From Leptolyngbya sp. Cla-17 (lineage in GTDB: Bacteria > Cyanobacteriota > Cyanobacteriia > Leptolyngbyales > Leptolyngbyaceae), in NCBI RefSeq assembly GCF_016807185.1, contig NZ_JAEVYN010000002.1, positions 1,835,367 through 1,899,366 on the forward strand: a stretch of 64,000 bases of DNA, written 5' to 3'. The position numbers and the translations under genes are program-made. Of this stretch, positions 1 through 7,611 are shown one piece after another. Every line of letters begins with the position of its first letter. Position 1 is the first letter of the stretch. The notes beneath the pieces are model-generated. The model did no database searches and had not been told where the DNA came from. It worked only from the letters and a program-made list of their open reading frames with translations.

Positions 1-147
1 CTCTGCCTGTTGCTTTGAATGAGATTGTTGGCCGACTCGATCCGGATGCCAAATGTTTGCTAGCTTTCGGTAAGCTCGTTTGACTTCTGCGAAAGGTGCG
101 TTAGGAGAGAGTTCTAGGACTGCGTAATAGCGGTTGATTTCTACCAT
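1..147 (-). CDS. J-domain (DnaJ-like) protein, truncated by window edge
   Basis: Only the first 49 codons lie in the window. Read on the minus strand from ATG at 147, the protein starts MVEINRYYAVLELSPNA and continues into KRAYRKLA and the invariant HPD tripeptide (NIWHPDRVG). That is helix II plus the HPD loop of a J-domain, which stimulates the ATPase of an Hsp70 (DnaK). What follows the J-domain (glycine-rich/zinc region, TPR or membrane segment) lies outside, so the subclass is unknown. It runs in the same direction as the kinase gene that ends near 2576 upstream of it. Confidence 0.85.
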   Translation of the reverse strand, partial: MVEINRYYAVLELSPNAPFAEVKRAYRKLANIWHPDRVGQQSHSKQQAE

Positions 148-242
148 GCAACAGATTAGCGATGCTAAAGAAAGTTCACAAGACGTGGGACTTAGCGTTC
201 CCTCAACCTGTTTCCCCGTAACGAATCCGCAGCAAATCGAGA

Positions 243-2576
243 CTATTCCCAACGCCAGAGTTTGATGGTGCGATCGCCACTGGCGCTAAATAAGGTGTAG
301 TCGTCGCGTCCAAAGAGTACGGCAGCAACTGCATCGGTATGCCCCAGCAGCACTGGATTAGTTCTAGTGGAGGTAGGAGTCCAAATTTGAAGATTATCGC
401 TGGCGATCGCCAACTTCTTGCTATCGGCGCTCCAAGCCAACCCATTTACTCGCCCCGATGCTGCTTCTAGCATTCGTCCTTGACGGCGATTTTTTAAGTT
501 CCACAGTTTGACAGTGCCATCCCAACTAGCGCTTGCTAAAGTGGTGCCATCCGGACTAAACGCAAGACTAGAAATTTGATGGGCATGGCCTGTAAGAGTG
601 CGAATTTCTGCTCCGGTTTCCGTGTTCCACAGTTTGATTGTCATATCGCCGCTGCCGCTGGCAAGCAGGGTGCCATCGGGACTAAATGCCAGCGCATCAA
701 TTCTGGCAGAATGCCCGAACAAGCCATGACGCTGGTGTCCCAACGCCATATCCCAGAGGGTAATAGGGTCGTGAAAACTACTGCTGGCAAGCAGTTTTTC
801 CATGGGCGACACGGCTAGTGCTAATACGGTATCCGTGTGCAGAGGCAAATTGGCTAGTCGTCTGCTTGTGGCAATTTCCCAAAAGGTAATAGCTTTGTCG
901 GCACTGCCGCTAATCACTAGGTTGCCATCGGGACTGATGACGAGAGCAGGAATAATATCCAGATGCCCGGTGAGGGTGCGAAGGGGTTGGAGAGTGTCGA
1001 GATCCCACAGTTTAATGGTGTTGCCGATCGCGCCTGCCAAAATAGGTTCCGTCGGGCTGAGGGCGATCGCATAAATTCTGCCCATCGCCTCGAAGGTGTG
1101 AATGCACTGCCAGCTTGGTGGAGCTTTGCGCCTCAACTTTGGCTCAGGGGGTGGCGCATTCAAGACGGTCGGATTGGGTTCTGAAACAGGTGCCAATCCT
1201 GGAGAGATCAAGCGGGGGCGGGGGGTGATTTGAAACGAGGGCTGAGCCGCTGGGATTCTCGCTGGAGGGAAGGAGGCTGATACGGAGAGCGGAGCTGGTA
1301 TTGATGTTGCTATTGAAGCGGATAGGAATGAAGTTGGGACAGAGGAAGATGCGGCGATTCGTGGAACAATCCCTACGGGAATCGCTCCCTCCAAGTCTTG
1401 CAAAACCTCCGTTGCAGAGTGATAGCGTTTGGGAATAGCAGGTTCCAGCAACTTATCTAAAATGAATCCTAGCCTGTCGCTCACGGGATGAGTTAAAGAT
1501 CTGCGCCAAATCCAGGCGTTTTCATGGGGATCAAACAGGTCATAGGGCGAAAGCTGGGTCAGTAAATGAATGCAAGTCACGCCTAAGCTATACAAATCGC
1601 TGGCAAAAACGGCTTTTCCTCTTGCCTGTTCCGGCGCTACATATTCTGGGCTGCCAATGGTGGTTCCAGTTTGCAACGGCTCCAAACCTTTCACCGATTT
1701 GGCGGCTCCAAAATCCACCAGCCCCAATCGCCCGATCTCAGTCTGTCCCATTTTCGGTTCCGATGCTTGCCGCAGTTCAAACAATAGACGGTTGGCATCG
1801 GCAACCAGATATTGACGCTGTGCTAAAGCCAGAGCAGGATAGCGGGCAAACTGAGCAGCAAGTTGTTCACAGTGAGTTTGTAGTCCAATTGCAAAATCCT
1901 TTGGCGGTTGAGAGAGGCTAAAACTGAGCAACTCATGAAATCGGTAAGATGGATTCATCACATTCCGAAAACCCTGGGCAGCTTCAGTGGCAAGGGCTTG
2001 CTGCAAACTTGTCCAGTCGAGTTTTCCAGATTGCAGCAATGTCATGCCGCCTGGAGGAGTTGCCATACTAATGATGTTGCCGGGTTTGATATCGCGATGA
2101 ATTACATTGTGCGCGTGGATAAACTCCAGCACAGTCAATAGGCTAGTCAGCACTTCCCGCACCTGCACTTCGCTAAAGGCTCCCTGCGCCAATAGATCGG
2201 CAAGGGTTGTGCCATGGATAAATTCTTGAATCAAATACTGCTGTCCGTCTTGGCGAAAGTAGGCAAACAGTTCTGGAATTTGGGGATGGTGGCCTAAATC
2301 TTCTAGCCGAATTGCCTCTTTCTCAAATAAATCGGCAGCTTTCTTAAGGTTGCGCGGATTTTGAGCAACGGGCAAAAACTGCTTGATTACGCAGCGCGGC
2401 TTGGAGGGCTTGTCTTCATCTACCGCCAAAAAAGTCCTGCCAAACCCGCCTTGACTGATCGCGGCGATCGCCCGATAGCGATCTTTCAGCCACAGTGTTG
2501 CTCCACAATTGCGGCATGTTTTGGCACTATCAGGATTGCGAGGCTTCTGGCAATTAGGGTTGAGACAATGGGTCAT
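243..2576 (-). CDS. Ser/Thr protein kinase with zinc-ribbon N-terminus, large kinase insert and C-terminal WD40 propeller
   Basis: This 777-aa protein has an N-terminal CxxxxC...CxxC zinc-ribbon-like segment (residues 4-24), then a Hanks-type kinase: glycine loop GGFGRTF (43-49), VIK lysine 65, HRDIKPGN (160-167), DFG (288-290), APE (314-316). A Pro/Ser-rich linker (about 400-485) leads to seven WD40 blades (about 490-777) with repeated SPDG...LWD/LWN motifs. Kinases of this build phosphorylate Ser/Thr of partner proteins; the propeller is a docking surface. Unusually, about 110 residues (170-281) sit between the catalytic loop and DFG; they resemble from memory the N-terminal extension of cyanobacterial RecG. 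All catalytic residues are present, so it should be active. It is divergent, with 130 bp between, from the MerR-like/vWA-macro pair. No transmembrane segment is visible, so it is probably cytosolic. Confidence 0.9.
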   Translation of the reverse strand: MTHCLNPNCQKPRNPDSAKTCRNCGATLWLKDRYRAIAAISQGGFGRTFLAVDEDKPSKPRCVIKQFLPVAQNPRNLKKAADLFEKEAIRLEDLGHHPQIPELFAYFRQDGQQYLIQEFIHGTTLADLLAQGAFSEVQVREVLTSLLTVLEFIHAHNVIHRDIKPGNIISMATPPGGMTLLQSGKLDWTSLQQALATEAAQGFRNVMNPSYRFHELLSFSLSQPPKDFAIGLQTHCEQLAAQFARYPALALAQRQYLVADANRLLFELRQASEPKMGQTEIGRLGLVDFGAAKSVKGLEPLQTGTTIGSPEYVAPEQARGKAVFASDLYSLGVTCIHLLTQLSPYDLFDPHENAWIWRRSLTHPVSDRLGFILDKLLEPAIPKRYHSATEVLQDLEGAIPVGIVPRIAASSSVPTSFLSASIATSIPAPLSVSASFPPARIPAAQPSFQITPRPRLISPGLAPVSEPNPTVLNAPPPEPKLRRKAPPSWQCIHTFEAMGRIYAIALSPTEPILAGAIGNTIKLWDLDTLQPLRTLTGHLDIIPALVISPDGNLVISGSADKAITFWEIATSRRLANLPLHTDTVLALAVSPMEKLLASSSFHDPITLWDMALGHQRHGLFGHSARIDALAFSPDGTLLASGSGDMTIKLWNTETGAEIRTLTGHAHQISSLAFSPDGTTLASASWDGTVKLWNLKNRRQGRMLEAASGRVNGLAWSADSKKLAIASDNLQIWTPTSTRTNPVLLGHTDAVAAVLFGRDDYTLFSASGDRTIKLWRWE

Positions 2577-2671
2577 GACTGGAAGTCACCAAGTACAGCC
2601 TATGATAGCTGACCTCTTGGAACCGCCTCGTTCATCTTTGACGAATCAGGTATTTTCTATTTTTGTTGATA

Positions 2672-2700
2672 TTGACAACTCGGATTGTTAGGATTAGGAT
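2672..2700 (+). promoter_or_regulatory. Candidate promoter of the MerR-like/vWA-macro operon
   Basis: TTGACA (2672-2677), a 17-nt spacer and TAGGAT (2695-2700) make a good sigma-70-type match just before ATG 2707. The implied transcript would be nearly leaderless, and the -10 box overlaps the AGGATGG that would otherwise be the ribosome site, so one of the two readings may be wrong. The surrounding TTGTTGATATTGACAA is partly palindromic and could be an operator. Seen by eye only. Confidence 0.35.
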
Positions 2701-2706
2701 GGAAAC

Positions 2707-3363
2707 ATGAAATCATTGCAGCAGCTTGCTCAAGCTTCACCCAACTGGTCATTGGATGAATTAGTCCAGGTTGCGAACGAATTGTTGCCCCAATTTTTAC
2801 CAGAAGAACGGGTGCAAAGTCGGATTCGAGAAGAAGTCACGCCTCGGCTTGTCCGCCATTACACCAGTCTGGAAATGTTGGATGAGCCGCTCAAGGAAGG
2901 ACGGGAAGCTCGATATACCTATCGCCATTTATTGCAAGTATTGCTGGTTCGCAAGTTGTTAACCGAAGGCTATGGTTCCAGCGCGATTGGGCAATTTGCT
3001 AAAGCTAAAACCAATTCTGAATTGGAAAATTTATTGCAAGGTGGCGTTCAATTGACCATTACGCCTGCTAATCCAGCTTTAGCCTATTTGCAACAAATTC
3101 AGCAGCGAACGGGCGATCGCTCAATCTCCGCTGAAAACAAGCTGATAGGAAATGCTCCAGCCTCTCCGACTCCTGTTTCATTGCCAACTTCCTCACTGCC
3201 AACGCCCTCCCAGTGGTTTCGGATTGAGATTTTACCCGGTTTAGAGTTGCATGTGCGGAATGACTTTGTTTCTCCTAGTAGCTCTCAAGAACAGCAAACC
3301 CTGTTGCAACTGATATTGTCTGCCTTGCTCACACATACCCGAAAACGGAGGTCATCCTCATGA
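2707..3363 (+). CDS. MerR-like helix-turn-helix protein
   Basis: This 218-aa protein of unknown specific function has, at about residues 45-100, the string TPRLVRHYTSLEMLDEP, then YRHLLQVLLVRKLLTEGY and the turn SSAIGQF. That resembles the winged-helix DNA-binding fold of MerR proteins (recognition helix, Y-T/Y-R wing, helix with LL..R.LL..G). The C-terminal part holds a Thr/Pro/Ser linker (about 155-175) and a short segment ending in FRIEILPGLELHVRND, which could be a small sensor or partner-binding piece. Its TGA overlaps the ATG of the next gene (ATGA at 3360-3363), so the two are translationally coupled. I infer it regulates, or acts with, the vWA-macro protein. It has none of the metal-binding cysteines of metal-sensing MerR proteins. 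Confidence 0.65.
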   Translation: MKSLQQLAQASPNWSLDELVQVANELLPQFLPEERVQSRIREEVTPRLVRHYTSLEMLDEPLKEGREARYTYRHLLQVLLVRKLLTEGYGSSAIGQFAKAKTNSELENLLQGGVQLTITPANPALAYLQQIQQRTGDRSISAENKLIGNAPASPTPVSLPTSSLPTPSQWFRIEILPGLELHVRNDFVSPSSSQEQQTLLQLILSALLTHTRKRRSSS

Positions 3364-5123
3364 ATCTGCCTCGCATTGATTTAATTCCCCTACAATCTGC
3401 GGTTTGCTCAGATCGCCCAACGACTCTAGATGTGTTGGTGCGGCTCACCCCACCCACGATTGAACTGGATACTAAACGCCCATCCTTAAATATTGGCTTT
3501 GTGATTGACCGATCGGGGTCAATGGGGTCACACAACAAAATTGATTATGCGCGCAAAGCAGCCTGTTATGCGATTGAACAATTGCTACCCAGCGATCGCC
3601 TCAGCGTCACGATTTTTGATGATCAGGTGCAAACCCTGATTCCCAACACTCCCGCCAATAACAAAGCCCGGTTTGTCCGCCAAATTCAGCAAATTCAACC
3701 CGGTGGCAGTACTGCTCTACATGGCGGCTGGCTGCAAGGCAGCATTCAAGTCAGTCAATACCTCTCGGCTCAGTTGAACCGAGTGATTTTACTCTCCGAT
3801 GGTCTGGCAAACGTGGGCGAAACCAACCCTGATCGCATCGCTACAGATGTTCACGGCTTAACGAAGCGCGGCATCAGCACGTCCACGATGGGCGTAGGCG
3901 ATAATTACAACGAAGACCTCTTGTCGGCGATGGCAAGTAGTGGGGATGGTAACTATTACTACATTGCTTCCCCAGAGCAGTTACCCGGCATCTTTGAGCG
4001 AGAATTGACTGGGTTAGTTGCCACGGTGGGCACTAATGTTGCGTTGGCGATCGCGCCTCAAGGCAATGTCGTGGTCGCGGACGTTCTCAACGACCTGACC
4101 GTCAACGACCAGGGAGAATTTCAGTTACCCAATTTGATTAGTGGCAGCCCACTGGATGTAGTTGTGCGATTCAAAATTCCTGCTTTGGCTCACTCATCTG
4201 ACCTATGCACTATCCACCTTTCCTGGACTGATCCTCACCAAGCGCGATTGACCCAGCAAGCCGTATTGCACCTACCCGTCGTCACCGCTGCCCAATTTGA
4301 AACACTGCCACTCAACCAGGATGTGCAGCAACAGGTTGTTCTGATGATGGCAGCACGAGCAAAGAAAGAAGCTATCCGTCTCGTGGATCGGGGAGAGTTT
4401 GACGGTGCCAGTGCCGTGTTGCAAGAGGCAAAGAAGAGGGTGTTAGACTCCAATGTGCCTATGTCTGCCCCCGAAGCTGAGCAACTGGGTGATTTAGATG
4501 AGCAACTGCGAGCCAGAGATATTGCAGGTTCGCGCAAGATGGCGCAATACCAGACAAGTCGCCGCAGTAGCAGCCACAGCAGAGGACACACCAGCCTGTT
4601 CTACGCGCTGGGGAAAGGCATCATTTTGGGAGATATTTTGCAGCAACACACGGACGCGATCGTCAACTCTACTGATCGCACCCTTTCTGCAACGGGTGCT
4701 CTCTCCAGCACTATCCATCGGGCAGCAGGGGCAGAATTATTAGCAGCTTGCCAACAGGTGGGTGAATGCCCTGTGGGAGAAGCACGGATCACACCCGGAT
4801 TTAAGCTGCCTGCTCAGTGGGTGATTCATACTGTTTGCCCTGCCTGGAATGGTGGCAATCAGGATGAAGAAGCCCTCTTAGCTCAGTGCTATTCACGCTG
4901 TATAGAACTGGCAAGTAGTCGAGGCATTCGAGCACTGGCGCTTCCAGCATTGGGGACTGGAAAATCAGGGTTTCCACCCGATATCGCTGCGCGCATCGCC
5001 TTAGAAACTGTGAGCCAATTTCTACTCCGAAGTACCGAGATGGGACGAATTCGGTTTGTCTGTGCGGATGCCACAGTACACATGAGTTTCATGAACGAGT
5101 TTCAGCGCATCGCTGGCTGGTGA
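3360..5123 (+). CDS. vWA domain-macro domain fusion protein
   Basis: In this 587-aa protein residues about 44-215 form a von Willebrand A domain with a complete MIDAS: DRSGS (50-54), GGSTALHGG and LLSDGLANVG. A beta-rich middle region and a helical, charged linker follow. The C-terminal about 160 residues are a macro domain: ILGDILQQHTDAIVNSTD, ATGALSSTIHRAAG, GEARITPG, WVIHTVCPAW and ALPALGTGKSGFP. Macro domains bind or hydrolyse ADP-ribose groups; vWA domains hold metal-dependent protein contacts. The usual GGG of active hydrolases is replaced by ATGALSS, so binding is as likely as hydrolysis. It is coupled to the MerR-like gene and lies beside a divergent Ser/Thr kinase. No signal peptide. 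An ADP-ribose-linked signalling or stress role is inference. Confidence 0.85.
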   Translation: MNLPRIDLIPLQSAVCSDRPTTLDVLVRLTPPTIELDTKRPSLNIGFVIDRSGSMGSHNKIDYARKAACYAIEQLLPSDRLSVTIFDDQVQTLIPNTPANNKARFVRQIQQIQPGGSTALHGGWLQGSIQVSQYLSAQLNRVILLSDGLANVGETNPDRIATDVHGLTKRGISTSTMGVGDNYNEDLLSAMASSGDGNYYYIASPEQLPGIFERELTGLVATVGTNVALAIAPQGNVVVADVLNDLTVNDQGEFQLPNLISGSPLDVVVRFKIPALAHSSDLCTIHLSWTDPHQARLTQQAVLHLPVVTAAQFETLPLNQDVQQQVVLMMAARAKKEAIRLVDRGEFDGASAVLQEAKKRVLDSNVPMSAPEAEQLGDLDEQLRARDIAGSRKMAQYQTSRRSSSHSRGHTSLFYALGKGIILGDILQQHTDAIVNSTDRTLSATGALSSTIHRAAGAELLAACQQVGECPVGEARITPGFKLPAQWVIHTVCPAWNGGNQDEEALLAQCYSRCIELASSRGIRALALPALGTGKSGFPPDIAARIALETVSQFLLRSTEMGRIRFVCADATVHMSFMNEFQRIAGW

Positions 5124-5194
5124 TCATCCACTCCTTTCGCATCTCGTCTGGTATCCCGTCTATCATCAAGAGAGAGGGTTTCAATTTCTAATTC

Positions 5195-6226
5195 ATGCAA
5201 TTTATTGATCAGTCCGAGATTCAAGTGAAGGCAGGGGATGGAGGCGATGGGCTGGTAGCCTTTCGGCGAGAAAAGTATGTGCCTGCGGGTGGACCATCCG
5301 GAGGCACTGGGGGTAGGGGTGGCTCAGTGATTGTAAAAGCTGTGGAGAACCTACAAACCTTGCTCGATCTTCGCTACAACCGTTTGTATAAAGCGGATGA
5401 CGGAATGCGGGGTGGACCAAGTAAGTGCACAGGTGCGTCAGGGCACGATCGCATCATTGAAGTTCCCTGTGGCACCATGATCTTTGACGCAGAAACCGAG
5501 GAGCTGCTGGGAGATTTAGTGGAACTAGAGCAAACGGTCTGTGTAGCGAAGGGTGGAAAAGGCGGCTTAGGAAACTCCTGCTTTTTGACCAATCACAATC
5601 GCGCTCCCGAAAAAGCCATGCCCGGATTGCCCGGTGATTCTCGGATGCTGCGGCTAGAGTTGAAATTGCTGGCAGAAGTGGGAATTATTGGATTGCCCAA
5701 TGCTGGAAAATCTACTTTTATTTCGGCAGTATCGGCAGCACGCCCCAAAATTGCTGACTATCCCTTTACAACGCTGGTGCCCAATCTGGGTGTAGTGCGG
5801 AAACCGACCGGTGATGGCACTGTGTTTGCCGACATTCCAGGACTGATTGAAGGGGCGCACTTAGGCGTTGGATTGGGATTTGACTTTTTACGCCACATTG
5901 AACGCACTCGTCTGCTATTGCACTTGATTGATGTGACCAGCGAAGACCCGATCGCCAGCTACCACACCATTCAAGATGAACTTTGTGCCTACGATCGCGG
6001 ATTGGCCAATCGTCCCCAAATTGTGGCACTCAGCAAAATGGATGCTGTGGATGAAACTGTGGATGTAGAGGCGATCGCTGCCCAACTGCGTCAGATAAGC
6101 CACGCCCCGGTTTTCAAAATTTCCGCCGCTACCCGTCAAGGTTTGGATGCTGTTCTCAATCAAGTATGGCAGCAGCTAGACCAGCTTTTGGATGCGCAGA
6201 AAGAGAGTGAAGCCGTGAAAAGATAG
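5195..6226 (+). CDS. obg: GTPase Obg/CgtA
   Basis: This 343-aa protein has the Obg fold at the N-terminus (FIDQSEIQVKAGDGGDG, FRREKYVPAGGPSGGTGG, about 1-158), then a G domain: G1 GLPNAGKST (about 165-173), YPFTTLVPNLG (switch I), G3 DIPGLIEGAH, G4 LSKMD. Obg is a ribosome-associated GTPase acting in 50S assembly and in stress and cell-cycle control. The length fits the short Obg form without a C-terminal OCT/TGS extension, which is usual in cyanobacteria. AGAGAGAGGG about 20 nt upstream of ATG 5195 is a weak ribosome site. It follows the vWA-macro gene after 71 bp, but nothing suggests joint function. Confidence 0.97.
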   Translation: MQFIDQSEIQVKAGDGGDGLVAFRREKYVPAGGPSGGTGGRGGSVIVKAVENLQTLLDLRYNRLYKADDGMRGGPSKCTGASGHDRIIEVPCGTMIFDAETEELLGDLVELEQTVCVAKGGKGGLGNSCFLTNHNRAPEKAMPGLPGDSRMLRLELKLLAEVGIIGLPNAGKSTFISAVSAARPKIADYPFTTLVPNLGVVRKPTGDGTVFADIPGLIEGAHLGVGLGFDFLRHIERTRLLLHLIDVTSEDPIASYHTIQDELCAYDRGLANRPQIVALSKMDAVDETVDVEAIAAQLRQISHAPVFKISAATRQGLDAVLNQVWQQLDQLLDAQKESEAVKR

Positions 6227-6247
6227 AGAGTAAAGAGGTGCACGTTT

Positions 6248-7357
6248 TTACTCCCTCTCTTCCTCCTGCCCTATCGGAAAGATTGCCTTCACGCAAATCG
6301 ACTGATTGGGTATGCTCTCGATGATCAACTGTCCGCCGTAAAGAGTGAGCAGTCGATGAGCGATCGCGAGTCCCAGTCCGATGCCTTGCTGTTCATAATA
6401 TTGCCGCTCAAACTGCACATAAGCACCAACATTGGCAATTTGTGCGTTGGTCATGCCGCGCCCTTGATTAATGATCTCTATGTGATAAGCAGTTAGGTCT
6501 TGATGGCTTGAAATTTGAATGGGGGTGCCTTTTTCCGAAAACTTAAAGGCATTGTCAATCAGTTCAGTCATCACTTTTTCTACCTCAAAATGAGGACAGG
6601 CAAGAATAGCAGTGCCTAGTTCCACGTGCAGATCGGCAGCGCGATCGCGTTGTTGAGCCAGCTTCCTAGCGATTCCGGTAATAAAGCTACCAGGCTCATG
6701 GGTTTCGCCCAGCGGCAAAGTGTGAGATCGATCGGTCTCCCGCAGGAGGAGTTCTAACTTGGCATAGAGCAAAAAGTTTTGGACTAGGCGATAGAGCTTT
6801 CTAGTGCCCGATTGAATCGTTTGGGCAATTTCTAAAATTTCTTCTGGGGTCGCTTCATCCGCAATACCATGCAACAATTCTGCCGAGGTGAGAATAGCAG
6901 TCAGGGGGGTGCGAAATTCATGGGGCAGAGAGAGCGAAATGCTGCTGCGGAGATTACTCAATTGTTTTTCAGACTGAGATTGCAGCGCGGCGTGTTTGGC
7001 AAGGCGGGTAGCGATCGCTGCCAACAACTCTTCAGTCGTGCAGGGCTTGACCAGGTAATCATCGGCTCCTTGGGTCATTCCCTGTCGCACCTGTGCCTTA
7101 CTGGCATTGGCAGTCAAAAAAATGAATGGAATAGTCGCGGTAATCGGGTTTTGCTGAAGTGTATGTAGCACTTGATAGCCATCCATCTCTGGCATTTGCA
7201 CATCGCACAAAATGACATCAGGAACTTGCTGCTCAGCCAGCAGCACGCCAGCAGCCCCACTACTGGCCGCGATCGCCTGAAATCCCTCAACTTCTAACAA
7301 ATCCTTCAGGGACTCTCGCACCAATAAGTCGTCATCAATCATCAAAATTGTTGTCAT
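6248..7357 (-). CDS. Response regulator-histidine kinase hybrid (REC-HisKA-HATPase)
   Basis: This 369-aa protein has an N-terminal receiver (1-120): acidic pocket MIDDD, phospho-acceptor D52 in ILCDVQMPEMDG, conserved T/K in FLTAN and VKP. A HisKA helix pair follows with H146 in LPHEFRTPLTAIL, then a HATPase_c domain with N-box ELIDNAFKFS and G-box QGIGLGLAIAH. With the receiver first, the kinase output is probably set by phosphorylation from another kinase, as in many cyanobacterial phosphorelays. It has no membrane segment and is divergent (254 bp) from the large PAS kinase at 7612, a plausible but unproven partner. Confidence 0.93.
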   Translation of the reverse strand: MTTILMIDDDLLVRESLKDLLEVEGFQAIAASSGAAGVLLAEQQVPDVILCDVQMPEMDGYQVLHTLQQNPITATIPFIFLTANASKAQVRQGMTQGADDYLVKPCTTEELLAAIATRLAKHAALQSQSEKQLSNLRSSISLSLPHEFRTPLTAILTSAELLHGIADEATPEEILEIAQTIQSGTRKLYRLVQNFLLYAKLELLLRETDRSHTLPLGETHEPGSFITGIARKLAQQRDRAADLHVELGTAILACPHFEVEKVMTELIDNAFKFSEKGTPIQISSHQDLTAYHIEIINQGRGMTNAQIANVGAYVQFERQYYEQQGIGLGLAIAHRLLTLYGGQLIIESIPNQSICVKAIFPIGQEEERE

Positions 7358-7611
7358 GAACCTAAGGTACCCAATGTGGAAATCAGCGAATCAAGGCGAT
7401 TGCTTTCTTGAAGTTCACTGAGAAAATCGACATAAAGACGATAAGCAAAGCAAATCTGGGGACAATAAAATAGGGTCGCACTAGGCGATCTGCTGGCAGC
7501 CGTCGATTTATTGCCGCATCTGCCCTGTATGTGTTCGACGGCTGACCGCTAGCTTCCGCCCCTATTATTCTATTTGTAGTGTGGTTAATCCATCATTCAC
7601 CCTTTTGAGTC

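Noticed and set aside
4235..4591. 118-aa minus-strand frame inside the vWA-macro gene
   Set aside because: Shadow of the coding strand: Ser/Arg/Cys-rich, no domain pattern, wholly within a well-supported gene.
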